From Chlamydiota bacterium (GTDB lineage Bacteria; Chlamydiota; Chlamydiia; Chlamydiales; Rhabdochlamydiaceae), in contig JABDCT010000003.1 of assembly GCA_013287985.1 (NCBI GenBank), positions 29,280 to 93,279 on the forward strand: DNA of 64,000 nt, given 5' to 3'. Positions 50,115 through 59,586 of this stretch are shown piece by piece. The first letter of the stretch is position 1. Every line of letters begins with the position of its first letter. The translations under genes were made by a program, and so were the position numbers. The notes beneath the pieces are model-generated. The model made no database searches. It saw only the letters and a program-made list of their open reading frames with translations, and was not told where the DNA came from.

Positions 50115-52483
50115 CCTCTCACACGAGACAGCTCTGCTAGATTTACAGGGCAGGGCTCAAGACCCCAGATCTCTTTGGCGTAGGCGTGAATCGACTCGTC
50201 CGTTGAGAAGCTCCCCATGCGCGCCATATTATGCAGAGCAGTCTGCGCCCACAGAAGAGGCTGCGCGTAGAGCGCCTCGACTCTCTTCTGCGCCTCGTAA
50301 TAGCTCATGAGATCCTGCAAAACCAAATAGCGATCTGTTTTAAGCGAATCGTAGATGGCAGAGAGCGCAAGGTGCTCCTCTTCGTCTTGCACAAGCGAAC
50401 GGTCGATCAGCGCATTCGGTAGTTCACTCGGTTTACCCGAGTCAAAGCCAAATGGCCACCACGCATCGCCGATATCGCGGTGCATCTCGATGTTGGCCCC
50501 ATCCTCCGTTCCAATCGTCAGAGCCCCATTGACAGCGAGCTTCATATTGCTCGTTCCCGACGCTTCTGTGCCGGGGCATGAGATCTGCTCAGAGAGATCG
50601 GCCGCAGGGATGATCTTTTCCGCGAGCGAGACGTTGTAATTTTCAATGAACATAATGCGCAAAAAGGGACTCACAGCAGGATCGTTATTGATCTTGCGCG
50701 CCAGGCAATAGATCAAGCGGATGATATTTTTCGCCATGGCATATCCGGGGGCGGCCTTACCGGCATAGATGAGCATGCGCTTGATCTTGCGCGCAGATGG
50801 GTCAGCCTTCAGCTCCTGATAGAGCATGAGGGCGTGCAGCGCAGAGAGCAGCTGGCGCTTATACTCGTGGAAGCGCTTGATCTGTACGTCGAACAGCGCA
50901 TCGTCGCCAAGGGGGTTGCTGTGTCCAATGATATCCCCTTCGCGGCTTCTCTCGGGATTGTAGTTCTTTAGGTAGGAAATGAGCGCTTGTTTGCACGTCT
51001 TCTTGATCGCGAGAAACTCCTTCTGGCTCTCCGGATCATCCGCAAAGCGCTCCAGCTTCGCGATCTCTTTAAAGTCGGTGATCCAGCCCTTGCCGATGCG
51101 GTGCATGAGAAACTGCGCCAAATGCGGATTGGAGTGGTAGAGCCAGCGCCGCTGCGTCATGCCGTTTGTGACATTCACAAACTTGTCGGGGAATAGTTCG
51201 TAAAAGTCCTTAAAAATCTGCTGCTTGAGAATATCAGTGTGGATCTGCGATACGCCATTGACCCGATGCGACCCTAAAGCCGCCAGGTGCGCCATGCGGA
51301 TCTGGCCCCCTTCGATGATCGAGAGGCGGCGGACGCGCTCTTCGTCGCCAGGATAACGCTGGCGAATCCCCTGGCAAAACTCCTCGTTGAGGCGCTGGAT
51401 GATGCGATAGTGGGTGGGCAGAAGCGCCGCGACGCGCTGCTCATTCCACTCTTCGAGAGACTCGCGCAAGATGCTGTGATTCGTGTAGTTGCACACCGTG
51501 CGCACCAGCTCCAACGACTCCTGCCAGCCTACACTCCAGTCGCGCATGAGAAGATGCATGAGCTCAGCGATCACAAGAGCTGGGTGGGTGTCGTTGATCG
51601 AGATGCGCACCTTGTCTGCGAAATGGCTGATATCGCTATACGCCCGGCGGTAGCGCGCCATAATATCCTGAACCGACGCGGACACCAGCAGGAACTCCTG
51701 CTTGAGACGCACGCGCTTGCCCATTTCATTATTGTCATTGGGATAGAGCACATCGGTAAGCATCGTATTTTCTGCAGCCTGGTCGAGCAGGCCCGCATTG
51801 TAGCGCTGCAGCTCGAAGTTGCGGGGCGACTCCTTGGTCGTCCATAGACGCAGCGGCACCACATTGAAATCATCCGTTTCGCTATAGCCAATAATGGGAA
51901 TGTCATATGCCAGCGCGCGCACCTCCTGGTCGGAATAGGTCACCGTCTGAGCGCGCATGTCGCGACGGAACTCCCAAGGGTTTTCGAGCTGCAGCCACAA
52001 GTCCGGGCGCTCGACCTGCTGCCCCTCCCAGATCTCCTGATCGAAGATCCCATACTGGTAGCGCAGCCCATAAGCGATCGCCGGGTAGCACTGAGTCGCA
52101 AGAGAATCGAGCAGGCACGAGGCGAGGCGCCCCAGGCCGCCATTGCCCAGACCCGGGTCATGCTCAATGCGGATCGTGCGCAGATAGTCGCGTCCCAGCA
52201 TCTGTAGTACACCTTTTACCAGCGCACCCGCGTGCATATTGGAGATATTGTTCTCCAAGAGGCGTCCGGGCATATACTCCATGCATAGAAAATAGAGCGT
52301 GCGCGGCCGCGCGGCATTCCATGTATGGAGCGTCGCGGTCCAGTTGCTCATGATCACTTCGCGCAAGCTGAGAGAAAAGGCGCGGTAAAATTCCTCGTCA
52401 GTGGCTTCGTCGATGGTCACACCCATCATCGTGATCAGATAGTGTTTGATTTTATGAGAAAGAGCGTCAACTTGGTTGTACAT
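50093..52483 (-). CDS. glgP: Glycogen phosphorylase
   Basis: A 796-residue PLP enzyme that releases glucose-1-phosphate from glycogen. The PLP-binding Lys is in ASGTSNMKLAVNGALTIGT, and other family segments are LGNGGLGRLASCLLDSLAT and NVSLAEKIIPAADLSEQ. The length is right for the family. Chlamydiae store glycogen in the inclusion lumen or cytoplasm, and this enzyme feeds their metabolism. It is divergent from the transhydrogenase-like gene with only 21 bases between the starts, so the promoters must overlap the coding ends. Confidence 0.97.
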   Translation of the reverse strand: MYNQVDALSHKIKHYLITMMGVTIDEATDEEFYRAFSLSLREVIMSNWTATLHTWNAARPRTLYFLCMEYMPGRLLENNISNMHAGALVKGVLQMLGRDYLRTIRIEHDPGLGNGGLGRLASCLLDSLATQCYPAIAYGLRYQYGIFDQEIWEGQQVERPDLWLQLENPWEFRRDMRAQTVTYSDQEVRALAYDIPIIGYSETDDFNVVPLRLWTTKESPRNFELQRYNAGLLDQAAENTMLTDVLYPNDNNEMGKRVRLKQEFLLVSASVQDIMARYRRAYSDISHFADKVRISINDTHPALVIAELMHLLMRDWSVGWQESLELVRTVCNYTNHSILRESLEEWNEQRVAALLPTHYRIIQRLNEEFCQGIRQRYPGDEERVRRLSIIEGGQIRMAHLAALGSHRVNGVSQIHTDILKQQIFKDFYELFPDKFVNVTNGMTQRRWLYHSNPHLAQFLMHRIGKGWITDFKEIAKLERFADDPESQKEFLAIKKTCKQALISYLKNYNPERSREGDIIGHSNPLGDDALFDVQIKRFHEYKRQLLSALHALMLYQELKADPSARKIKRMLIYAGKAAPGYAMAKNIIRLIYCLARKINNDPAVSPFLRIMFIENYNVSLAEKIIPAADLSEQISCPGTEASGTSNMKLAVNGALTIGTEDGANIEMHRDIGDAWWPFGFDSGKPSELPNALIDRSLVQDEEEHLALSAIYDSLKTDRYLVLQDLMSYYEAQKRVEALYAQPLLWAQTALHNMARMGSFSTDESIHAYAKEIWGLEPCPVNLAELSRVRGQFNDHF

Positions 52484-52504
52484 AATTTTTTTTTAACATA
52501 TTAG

Positions 52505-53917
52505 ATGAATATGAAGAAGTATGATCTGATAGTGATCGGAACAGGACCGGGCGGAGAAAAAGCAGCTGTTAAAGCGGGCTACTTCGGCCATAAAGTCGCC
52601 ATCGTCGAAAAGGAGGCGCGCTATGGCGGGGCTGAAGTCGTCACGGGCACACTCCCCTCCAAAACCCTCAAAGAAACTGCCCTTTTTTTCTCGGGCAAAT
52701 ATGAGAAAGGCCTCTACGGCATCGACCGCGCGCTGCAGCACACCGCCTCGGTCGAAGACTTCATGTTCCGCAAAAACTATGTCACTGAAACCGAAGGCGC
52801 GGAAGTAGAGGCGAACTTGCGCCGCCACCGCATCGACATCTTCCGCGGCGTCGCATCTTTTGAAGACCCCCACACCATCCTCGTTTCAGGAGATTCTCAA
52901 GAACGCATCTCCGGAGACAATATCATCATCGCCACCGGCTCCTATCCCTACCATCCCCCTGGAATTCCCTTCGACGGCAAGCGCGTTCACGACTCGGACA
53001 CGATCTTGCAACTCACCCGCTTCCCCGAAAGCCTCTGTGTTGTCGGCGCAGGCGTCATCGGATGTGAATACACCACCATTTTCGCCACCATAGGCACCAA
53101 AGTCTACCTGATCAACGACAAAGACCAGATCCTGCCCTTCGTCGACCATGAGATCTCGCGCGATCTCGTCGACCAGATGGAGGCCAGCGGCATCGAAATC
53201 CTCTTCGATACCAGCGTAGCATCCATTGAAGTTCCCCCGCGCGAACAGGATCCCATCCGCGTCACCCTTAAAAACGGCAAAGTGATCGAAGTCGACATGT
53301 TCCTATTTGCCGCAGGCCGCAGCGGCAATATCAAAGCCCTCAATTGCGATAAGATCGGTCTGAAAACAGGTAAACGCGAGACAATTCTGGTGGACGAGAC
53401 CTACCGCACCAACATCCCGCACATCTACGCCGTTGGCGACGTGATCGGCTTTCCCGCACTGGCCAGCACGAGCATGGATCAGGGGAGAGTAGCCGTTGCC
53501 CACATTTTCAAAACCCAGGACCTCGAGCACCTCCCTTCCTTTTTCCCCTATGGCATCTACACCGTCCCGGAAGTCTCGATGGTCGGCATCACCGAAGAAG
53601 AGGCAAAAGAAAAAAATCTCTCCTACTGCATCGGCAAGGCGCGCTATACCGACATGGCACGCGGAAAAATCATGGGAGCAAAGGCGGGCTTTTTAAAAAT
53701 CATTTTTAGCCGCGACACCAATGTGATCCTTGGGGTGCACATCATCGGCCACATCGCGGCCGAGCTGATCCACTATGGCCTTGCCCTCGTCGAAGAGAAG
53801 AAAAATCTCTATGACGTGATAGGGACGGTCTTCAATTATCCAACCCTGCACGACCTCTATAAGTATGCAGCTTACGACGGCCTAAGCAACCTCACTGGCC
53901 ACAAAGTAAAACCCTAA
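52505..53917 (+). CDS. sthA: Soluble pyridine nucleotide transhydrogenase-like flavoprotein
   Basis: A 470-residue class I flavoprotein disulfide-reductase fold. It has FAD motif VIGTGPGGEKAAVKAGYFG, NAD motif CVVGAGVIGCEYTTIFATIG and IYAVGDVIGFPALASTSMDQ, and a C-terminal dimerisation domain (IHYGLALVEEKKNLYDV). The site that holds CxxxxC in lipoamide or glutathione reductases reads GAEVVTGTLPSK, with no redox cysteines. That, and the overall pattern, favour SthA-type NAD(P)H transhydrogenation. It balances NADPH and NADH in the cytosol if so. Confidence 0.85.
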   Translation: MNMKKYDLIVIGTGPGGEKAAVKAGYFGHKVAIVEKEARYGGAEVVTGTLPSKTLKETALFFSGKYEKGLYGIDRALQHTASVEDFMFRKNYVTETEGAEVEANLRRHRIDIFRGVASFEDPHTILVSGDSQERISGDNIIIATGSYPYHPPGIPFDGKRVHDSDTILQLTRFPESLCVVGAGVIGCEYTTIFATIGTKVYLINDKDQILPFVDHEISRDLVDQMEASGIEILFDTSVASIEVPPREQDPIRVTLKNGKVIEVDMFLFAAGRSGNIKALNCDKIGLKTGKRETILVDETYRTNIPHIYAVGDVIGFPALASTSMDQGRVAVAHIFKTQDLEHLPSFFPYGIYTVPEVSMVGITEEEAKEKNLSYCIGKARYTDMARGKIMGAKAGFLKIIFSRDTNVILGVHIIGHIAAELIHYGLALVEEKKNLYDVIGTVFNYPTLHDLYKYAAYDGLSNLTGHKVKP

Positions 53918-53920
53918 ATT

Positions 53921-53973
53921 TAACAGGATATTAGGATGGACAGGATGAAAAAATCATGCTGTATATCCTGTTA
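53921..53973. repeat. Family 3 palindrome (AGGAT repeat), copy II
   Basis: TAACAGGATAT (53921-53931) pairs with ATATCCTGTTA (53963-53973); the inner part is TAGGATGGACAGGAT. It fills the gap between sthA and the GT9 gene. Confidence 0.72.
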
Positions 53974-54010
53974 TTCCTCTTTTTTTCTTTCTTGTGTATA
54001 CTAGTCGGGA

Positions 54011-55099
54011 ATGGATCTGAAAAACCAGTTGATCAAAGGGCTAATCGCTGCTCTTTTACCTGCGAAAAAGCGACCGATTCCTGAATCTCCCCAGTCGATC
54101 TTGATCGTTTCGACAACCGCCATCGGCGACACCCTATGGGGCACCCCAGCGATACGCGCCCTCCGCCGCACCTATCCCTCCAGCTATATCGCTGCCCTCA
54201 CCTCTCCCGTAGGCCACGAAGTGCTCCGCCGCAGCAAACACCTCGACGAGATCTTCGTTCTAGAAAAGCCTCTGGCTTGGAGTGCTTTCAAGCTGATTCC
54301 GGCCTTGCGCAAGCGCACCTTCGACACCATCTTCCTTTTCCATAGTTCGCAGCGCGTCACGCTGCCTCTGTGCGCTCTCACCGGCGCTCCGCGCATCATC
54401 GGCACAGCGGGCCAGCACAAAGGTCTCGACGATCTCCTGACCCATGCGCTTCCCTATAAAGAGCAGCATGAAATCGCACGACGTCTCGAGCTCACCAAAC
54501 TCCTCAGCGCTCATATCGGCGACTACGCCCTCGAATTCCCTTTGAGCCGCGAAGAGGAGCGCGAAGCAGCGCACTTTACCCAGCAGCGCAAGATTCCTTC
54601 GCACATCCCGCTCATCGGCCTCCATCCGGGCGCGCAGAAACGCTTCAAACAGTGGCCGCCGGAATGCTTCATCGAACTCGGCAGGCGCCTCTACCAGCAC
54701 ATGGGCTGCCAGATCATCGTCAGCGGCGATCGCTCTGAGGCGATGCTCGCCCATGAGATCGCCAGCCAGATCCCCGGCGCCATCCCCCTTGCAGGCGAGA
54801 TGAGCCTCGGCGGCTTCAGTGCCCTCTTAAAACGCTATTCTCTATTTGTTTCTAATGATACCGGCCCGATGCATCTGGCCTTTGCGATGCGCACGCCCAC
54901 CGTGGCGCTTTTTGGTCCAACGAATCCGGCATTCTGCGGCCCCTACCACGCCCAGCATGTGCGCGTACTCTCGGTAGCCAAAACCTGCCGCCCCTGCCTA
55001 AAAAAAGAATGCGCCGAGCCTTTCTGCTTACTGCAGATCAGTCCCGACGCTGTCTATCAAGCGGCTCTAGAGCTATTCTATAATCACGCTTTGGTTTGA
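54011..55099 (+). CDS. GT9-family glycosyltransferase (heptosyltransferase-like)
   Basis: A 362-residue GT-B protein of the RfaF/RfaC group that normally adds L-glycero-D-manno-heptose to the LPS inner core from ADP-heptose. It has ILIVSTTAIGDTLWGTPAIR, LIGLHPGAQKRFKQWPPECF, IVSGDRSEAMLA and the donor-site FVSNDTGPMHLAFAM with VALFGPTNP. Classical Chlamydia LPS has no heptose, so the donor or acceptor may differ here. The last 16 bases overlap the end of the Inc-like gene on the other strand. Confidence 0.88.
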   Translation: MDLKNQLIKGLIAALLPAKKRPIPESPQSILIVSTTAIGDTLWGTPAIRALRRTYPSSYIAALTSPVGHEVLRRSKHLDEIFVLEKPLAWSAFKLIPALRKRTFDTIFLFHSSQRVTLPLCALTGAPRIIGTAGQHKGLDDLLTHALPYKEQHEIARRLELTKLLSAHIGDYALEFPLSREEEREAAHFTQQRKIPSHIPLIGLHPGAQKRFKQWPPECFIELGRRLYQHMGCQIIVSGDRSEAMLAHEIASQIPGAIPLAGEMSLGGFSALLKRYSLFVSNDTGPMHLAFAMRTPTVALFGPTNPAFCGPYHAQHVRVLSVAKTCRPCLKKECAEPFCLLQISPDAVYQAALELFYNHALV

Positions 55100-55764
55100 A
55101 TATTTAGGGCTGCTTTTTTCTTCTCAAGTGCTGCAATTTCCAAGACCAGTGATTTTTGTTTAGCATCGAGCTCCCTTAGTTTATTTCCTACAGTGGCCTC
55201 AGCTAATAGTAACTGTTCTTTCTTGTACTTGGTTTGACTCTCAAGCTTTCCAATTTCATCCTGCATAGTTTTCGATGTGATTCTCAAGTCTACTTTTTTC
55301 TTGAGCTCGTCGTTCTCGGTTTTTAACTGCTGTTTGTCTTTTTCGAAACCTTCTCTCAATTCCTTTGCCTGTTTTTCAAATGCTTGAGTTAAATTTCCTG
55401 AGTCGGCTGCTTTAACAAGCTCTTGAGTCTTTTTCAATTGGTCGCTATGATCTTGCCTTTCTGTATTGAGCGTTTGCTCCGCTACAGCTTTTGATTTTTT
55501 CAAAGCGTTGTAATCCTCAACTGTAGGCAATTCACTATCTCCGCTTGTGGTATAATAGTAGAGCACAAGATATCCAAGAGCGAGCAGACTAAAGCCAAGC
55601 CCCGCAAGAGGCATGTTGAGAAAGAAGGATCGTGCAACAGCAGCTAAAATCAGAGCAACTGTGGTGACTAGGTAGACCTTCTTCCAGTCTAGGCAGGAGG
55701 AGTTGTCAACTAGGGGCGTGGAAGCGAAAACAGTGGAGCGATCAATAGAAATCGAATTAAGCAT
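55084..55764 (-). CDS. Inc-like protein: bilobed hydrophobic domain plus coiled coil
   Basis: A 226-residue protein. A bilobed hydrophobic domain at about 30-70 (VYLVTTVALILAAVA, then PLAGLGFSLLALGYLVLYYY) is the hallmark of chlamydial inclusion-membrane proteins, with both ends facing the host cytosol. Residues 85-222 form a Lys/Glu-rich coiled coil, as in IncA-type proteins that engage host SNAREs. The N-terminus lacks a Sec signal. ACGAGG precedes the ATG. It is divergent from another hydrophobic-domain gene across palindrome D, so the two may be co-regulated. Confidence 0.75.
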   Translation of the reverse strand: MLNSISIDRSTVFASTPLVDNSSCLDWKKVYLVTTVALILAAVARSFFLNMPLAGLGFSLLALGYLVLYYYTTSGDSELPTVEDYNALKKSKAVAEQTLNTERQDHSDQLKKTQELVKAADSGNLTQAFEKQAKELREGFEKDKQQLKTENDELKKKVDLRITSKTMQDEIGKLESQTKYKKEQLLLAEATVGNKLRELDAKQKSLVLEIAALEKKKAALNIQTKA

Positions 55765-55782
55765 AGTAAACCTCGTTGTAGC

Positions 55783-55945
55783 GGGGACGTTTTCAAAATG
55801 TTTCCGTTTTTTCTAGCGTGAAAACTCCCGGGGTTGAGTTCTCGCAAAAGGGCTTGTATTGCATTAATACTAGCCCTTTTGCGAGAATCTCAACCGCGGG
55901 GTTTTGACTAAAGAAAAAACGATAAACATTTTGAAAACGTTCCCC
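55783..55945. repeat. Large palindrome, family 1, copy D
   Basis: A 163-bp inverted repeat with the family core (CTCCCGGGGTTGAGTTCTCG, AAAAGGGC) but tips of its own: GGGGACGTTTTCAAAATGTTT and complement. The core has compensated changes (GGGC here against GGGG in A, with GCCC and CCCC on the other arm). It occupies the intergenic space of two divergent membrane-protein genes (starts 55764 and 56002), so promoters of both must lie within or across it. Confidence 0.9.
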
Positions 55946-56001
55946 TTATGCGAGAAAAGAGTATCAGATAAACGGATTTTTGAACAATTTGGAGTGTGCA
56001 T

Positions 56002-57249
56002 ATGAGCGGAGAAGCCGACCCTTTAAGACCTAAATACCCTACCTACAACAGCAGCTACTTTAGGCTGTTTACTGTTAACACCCTTGCTTTTTTTGGATCT
56101 GTAACTAGCGCAGTTGTTTTCCGGGACGATAAACGCCTCTTGGGCGTCTTTCTTGGAGCCGCTACCGTGACTGGTTACAACGTTTTCGATGTACTCAAAG
56201 GCTTTTGGTCCAACAAAAAAATTGCGCAGACACCGATCCTCGCCGAGACTACTACTAAAACAGAGTATGTACAGCAAAAAGAAAAGATCAACAAAGCAGC
56301 CCTCTCCGAACTCCTTGAGCACCTCAAGCCTATTGCAGCCTGCCTTCAACATCAGTTGAGCAGCACGATCAGTTCGAGTGCTATGAACCCCAGGGAATTT
56401 GATGACATTGACGCTGGCCCCGTTTGGGACGAGTTGAGAAAGACCGTTTTCATTCTAGAGCAAGCAAAGAACAACTTGCCTCAAGAGTCTTATCAAAAGC
56501 TATTGGAAGGGGTTATTGCTCCGCTCAATCGCAGCAACGATGAGCGCGGGAAGAATTTAACACTACTCCCTTCTAATTCTCAACGCGTGCTCGTAGAGAA
56601 GAAATTTCCTGAGCAGCTGAATGGCACGTGGGAAAAGTTGAACGAAGCTCTTGTTAAATCCCGCCAAATCGACATGGCCCAAAGAGAAACGGCTAAGCAG
56701 TTAGAGAGTGAAAAATCAAAAGCCCTGAGCGAACTTGCGCAACTACAACAAACCCCTTCTATCGATCCAGATACATTGAGAGCTCAACTTGAGAACATTG
56801 CCAACACACTCCAAACGACACTGGATGCTTTTGTCGAAAGAATGAATTTTCGAGAGTTATATGCTGGAGTATGCTTATTGGAGAGGAACGACCTTTTCCA
56901 AGAATGGCCTAATCTTCCTACCCAGTGCCAACCTGCCTGGAAAGCTTGCAAGGTACAGGTTAAAAACGCCTTCCTTCTTATAACAAGCCTCGTGCCGGAT
57001 CAAACACCTGATGGTCCGAGCTCAACAGATCCAAAACATGAAGCGAGAACTCCTCCTAGTACAGACCTTAGGCCCATCTCGAATGCACCGTCAAATTCCA
57101 GTTCTACAATGGCCTCTCCTTCAACAAAAATTCTTATGGATTTGCAAAGAGGCACAAACAGCTTAATCAATCAGACAAATCAACTTTCAAGAGATGTCGA
57201 TAAAACTGCGAAAACCCTCAACTTTGAGCAGGGGGATAAACAATCATGA
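56002..57249 (+). CDS. Inc-like protein with N-terminal bilobed hydrophobic domain
   Basis: A 415-residue protein. Residues about 22-70 hold two hydrophobic lobes (LFTVNTLAFFGSVTSAVVF, LLGVFLGAATVTGYNVFDVL). The rest is mostly helical with a short coiled coil (about 225-260) and a Ser/Pro/Thr-rich linker (about 335-375) before the C-terminus. GGAG lies eight bases before the ATG at 56002. The architecture fits an inclusion-membrane protein. It overlaps the following GT2 gene by ATGA, although the functions are not obviously related. Confidence 0.7.
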   Translation: MSGEADPLRPKYPTYNSSYFRLFTVNTLAFFGSVTSAVVFRDDKRLLGVFLGAATVTGYNVFDVLKGFWSNKKIAQTPILAETTTKTEYVQQKEKINKAALSELLEHLKPIAACLQHQLSSTISSSAMNPREFDDIDAGPVWDELRKTVFILEQAKNNLPQESYQKLLEGVIAPLNRSNDERGKNLTLLPSNSQRVLVEKKFPEQLNGTWEKLNEALVKSRQIDMAQRETAKQLESEKSKALSELAQLQQTPSIDPDTLRAQLENIANTLQTTLDAFVERMNFRELYAGVCLLERNDLFQEWPNLPTQCQPAWKACKVQVKNAFLLITSLVPDQTPDGPSSTDPKHEARTPPSTDLRPISNAPSNSSSTMASPSTKILMDLQRGTNSLINQTNQLSRDVDKTAKTLNFEQGDKQS

Positions 57250-58211
57250 TACAGCGACAAGTCGCTGTCATTGTCCTCAATTGGAATGGGAAAGCGGATA
57301 CGCTTTCCTGTCTCGCTTCGCTTGAGGCGTGCAAAGAAGGCGCCATTGTCGTCGTCGACAATGGCTCAACTGATGGTTCCGTGGAGGCGATACGCGCCTC
57401 CTTTCCTCATATAACACTCCTTCAAACCGGCCAAAACCTCGGCTATGCCGGCGGAAACAATGCCGGTATCGAGTGGGCCCTCAAAGAAGGCTTCCCCTAC
57501 ATCCTCATCCTCAACAACGACACAGTAGTTTCTCCCGATCTCATCACTCAGTTCCTTCGCGGCTTTGAAAAACAGCCCGATGCGGGGATTTTGGGAGGCA
57601 AGATCCTTCTCTACTCCGACCCAAAGATCCTCGACCACCTCGGCGGCATGTGGAATCAAGAAAAGGGCGCCTTTGACTTTATCGGCCAGCGCGCACCGGC
57701 TTCCGAATGGCAAGAGATGATCCCTCTCGACTATGTCTGCGGAGCGGCCATCATGGTCAAACGTACAGTCTTTGAAACGGTCGGCCTCTTCGACCCGCGC
57801 TTCTTTCTCTTCTGGGAAGAGAGCGATCTCTGCTTTCGCGCCCGTAAAGCGGGATTCGGCGTCTATTACTGTCCCGAAGCCGAGCTGCGCCATAAAGTCT
57901 CCGCCTCTTTCGTAGGCGGAAAGCCCCACACCAGCTACTTCTTCTGGAGAAATAAGCTGCTCTGGCTTGAGCGCAATCTGCCGTTTAAAGAGCGCATCCG
58001 CCCCTCTTTACAGACTTTGATGCGGGCCGCTGCACTTTACAAACTCACCCTATTAGGCCAGCTGCAACTCAAGATTGCTCGCCTGCGCGGCAAACCCACC
58101 AAAGAAAAAGAGGCGCGCATCGCCAACTACCGCGCCTGCACCTGTGGAGTTAAAGACTACCTCATCCGTAATTTCGGCGCTGGTTCTGTAGAACGATTCC
58201 TTAAAAAGTAA
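57246..58211 (+). CDS. GT2-family glycosyltransferase (rhamnosyltransferase-like)
   Basis: A 321-residue GT-A enzyme with VAVIVLNWNGKADTLSCL, VVVDNGSTDGS (donor binding), ILNNDTVVSPDL (DxD-type metal site), GKILLYSDP and GLFDPRFFLFWEESDLCFRA (catalytic ED motif). It belongs to the family that includes dTDP-rhamnosyltransferases. It acts at the cytoplasmic face of the membrane on surface glycan or lipid; no sugar-synthesis genes are nearby. It starts within the upstream gene's stop by ATGA. Confidence 0.88.
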   Translation: MIQRQVAVIVLNWNGKADTLSCLASLEACKEGAIVVVDNGSTDGSVEAIRASFPHITLLQTGQNLGYAGGNNAGIEWALKEGFPYILILNNDTVVSPDLITQFLRGFEKQPDAGILGGKILLYSDPKILDHLGGMWNQEKGAFDFIGQRAPASEWQEMIPLDYVCGAAIMVKRTVFETVGLFDPRFFLFWEESDLCFRARKAGFGVYYCPEAELRHKVSASFVGGKPHTSYFFWRNKLLWLERNLPFKERIRPSLQTLMRAAALYKLTLLGQLQLKIARLRGKPTKEKEARIANYRACTCGVKDYLIRNFGAGSVERFLKK

Positions 58212-58272
58212 GCATCTAATTGTCAATCAGTTACATTCTGTCCTTTCCAATAAGGACGGAAAGTGATATTAT

Positions 58273-58292
58273 TATCCTTATAAAGAAGGATA
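58273..58292 (+). promoter_or_regulatory. Inverted repeat covering the ATPase ribosome-binding site
   Basis: TATCCTT-ATAAAG-AAGGATA is a perfect 7-bp inverted repeat. Its right half contains AAGGA, the ribosome-binding site of the gene starting at 58295. Folded in mRNA it would hide that site, or it could be a DNA operator. Confidence 0.5.
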
Positions 58293-58294
58293 GC

Positions 58295-59548
58295 ATGCTG
58301 GCATTCTTAGAGACCTTACAGGAAGAATTTCGATCCGCTCTTGTGCAAACCGAGAGAAGCATCCCGCGAGATTACAGCTTTCCAGAAGCCAAAAATATGA
58401 TCAAAGTAGCTGTCGGAATGAGGCGATCCGGAAAAACATATTTTTTATTTCAGACTGTCCGCAAATTACTCTCCGACGGAGTGCCCTTAGAGCACATTCT
58501 CTATATCAATTTTGAGGACGACCGGCTTTTACCTATAGATCACAAAGCAATGGGCCAATTGATAGATGCTTGGTACACCCTCCATCCAAATAATCACAAC
58601 CACTGTTGTTATCTGTTTCTCGATGAAGTACAAAATATCGAGGGATGGCCATTAGTTTTACGAAGACTCCTAGACACAAAAAACATTCAAATCTATGTGA
58701 CTGGATCTTCAGCTAAATTGCTGAGCAAAGAAATCGCAACCTCTTTACGAGGCCGCTCAATATCCATTGAAATTTTCCCCTATAGTTACAAGGAATATTT
58801 GGCTGCTCATGATCTGGACCCCCCTGTAAAACCCCTTGGAAGAAAAACTCTAGATTTGCAGCGCAGTTATCTGCTGGACTATTTTCGCATAGGCGGATTT
58901 CCTGGCATTCAAGCAATCCCCTCTAACGAACAACTTGAAACTCTGCAGAATTATGTCGAAACGGTTATTTTTAGAGATATTGTTGAGCGACATCAAATTG
59001 GAAACATTGCTCTATTGAAGTATTTTATCCATTTTTTACTTAAAAACGTTTCATCCCCATTTTCGATCAACAAATTTTACAACGATATCAAGAGTCAAGG
59101 CTACAAGGTCGGAAAAGATACCCTCTATTCTTATCTCGCTTATCTTGAAGATGCTTTTCTTATTTTTTCAGCGCCTATCTTTACTGAGTCATTGCGCCAT
59201 AGGCAAACCACACCTAAAAAGATGTACGCGATTGATAATGGATTGATAGGGGCAAATACCTTCAATCTTTCTGATAACACGGGCAAATTACTCGAGAATC
59301 AAGTTTTTCTCGATTTGTTGCGACAAGGGAAAAAAATATTCTATTATCTAACTGAAGATGGTTATGAAATTGATTTCGTGACGCAAGATCTCAAGGGAAA
59401 TCATGAAATTATCCAAGTCGCTTGGGAAGCTGATGATCCTCTCACTCGATCACGTGAAGAGCGAGCACTACGGCAAGCTGAGAAAGAGTTAGGCCTCAAG
59501 GGAAAACTTATTGATTACCAAAGCTATTTACGCGAATTTACAGCTTGA
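58295..59548 (+). CDS. AAA ATPase with DUF4143 domain
   Basis: A 417-residue protein of the widespread AAA_14/DUF4143 group. It has Walker A VGMRRSGKTYFLF, Walker B CYLFLDEVQNIEGWP, sensor VTGSSAKLLSKEIATSLRGR, and the C-terminal nuclease-like DUF4143 domain (KKMYAIDNGLIG, EIDFVTQDLKGNHEIIQV). The biochemical role of the group is unsettled. The gene is AT-richer than neighbours and sits between a GT2 and the type III secretion genes, which suggests lateral acquisition. AAGGA precedes the ATG by four bases. Confidence 0.82.
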   Translation: MLAFLETLQEEFRSALVQTERSIPRDYSFPEAKNMIKVAVGMRRSGKTYFLFQTVRKLLSDGVPLEHILYINFEDDRLLPIDHKAMGQLIDAWYTLHPNNHNHCCYLFLDEVQNIEGWPLVLRRLLDTKNIQIYVTGSSAKLLSKEIATSLRGRSISIEIFPYSYKEYLAAHDLDPPVKPLGRKTLDLQRSYLLDYFRIGGFPGIQAIPSNEQLETLQNYVETVIFRDIVERHQIGNIALLKYFIHFLLKNVSSPFSINKFYNDIKSQGYKVGKDTLYSYLAYLEDAFLIFSAPIFTESLRHRQTTPKKMYAIDNGLIGANTFNLSDNTGKLLENQVFLDLLRQGKKIFYYLTEDGYEIDFVTQDLKGNHEIIQVAWEADDPLTRSREERALRQAEKELGLKGKLIDYQSYLREFTA

Positions 59549-59586
59549 TACAAATTGTCTTCTCTTGCATGCTTGAGCTTGAGGGT

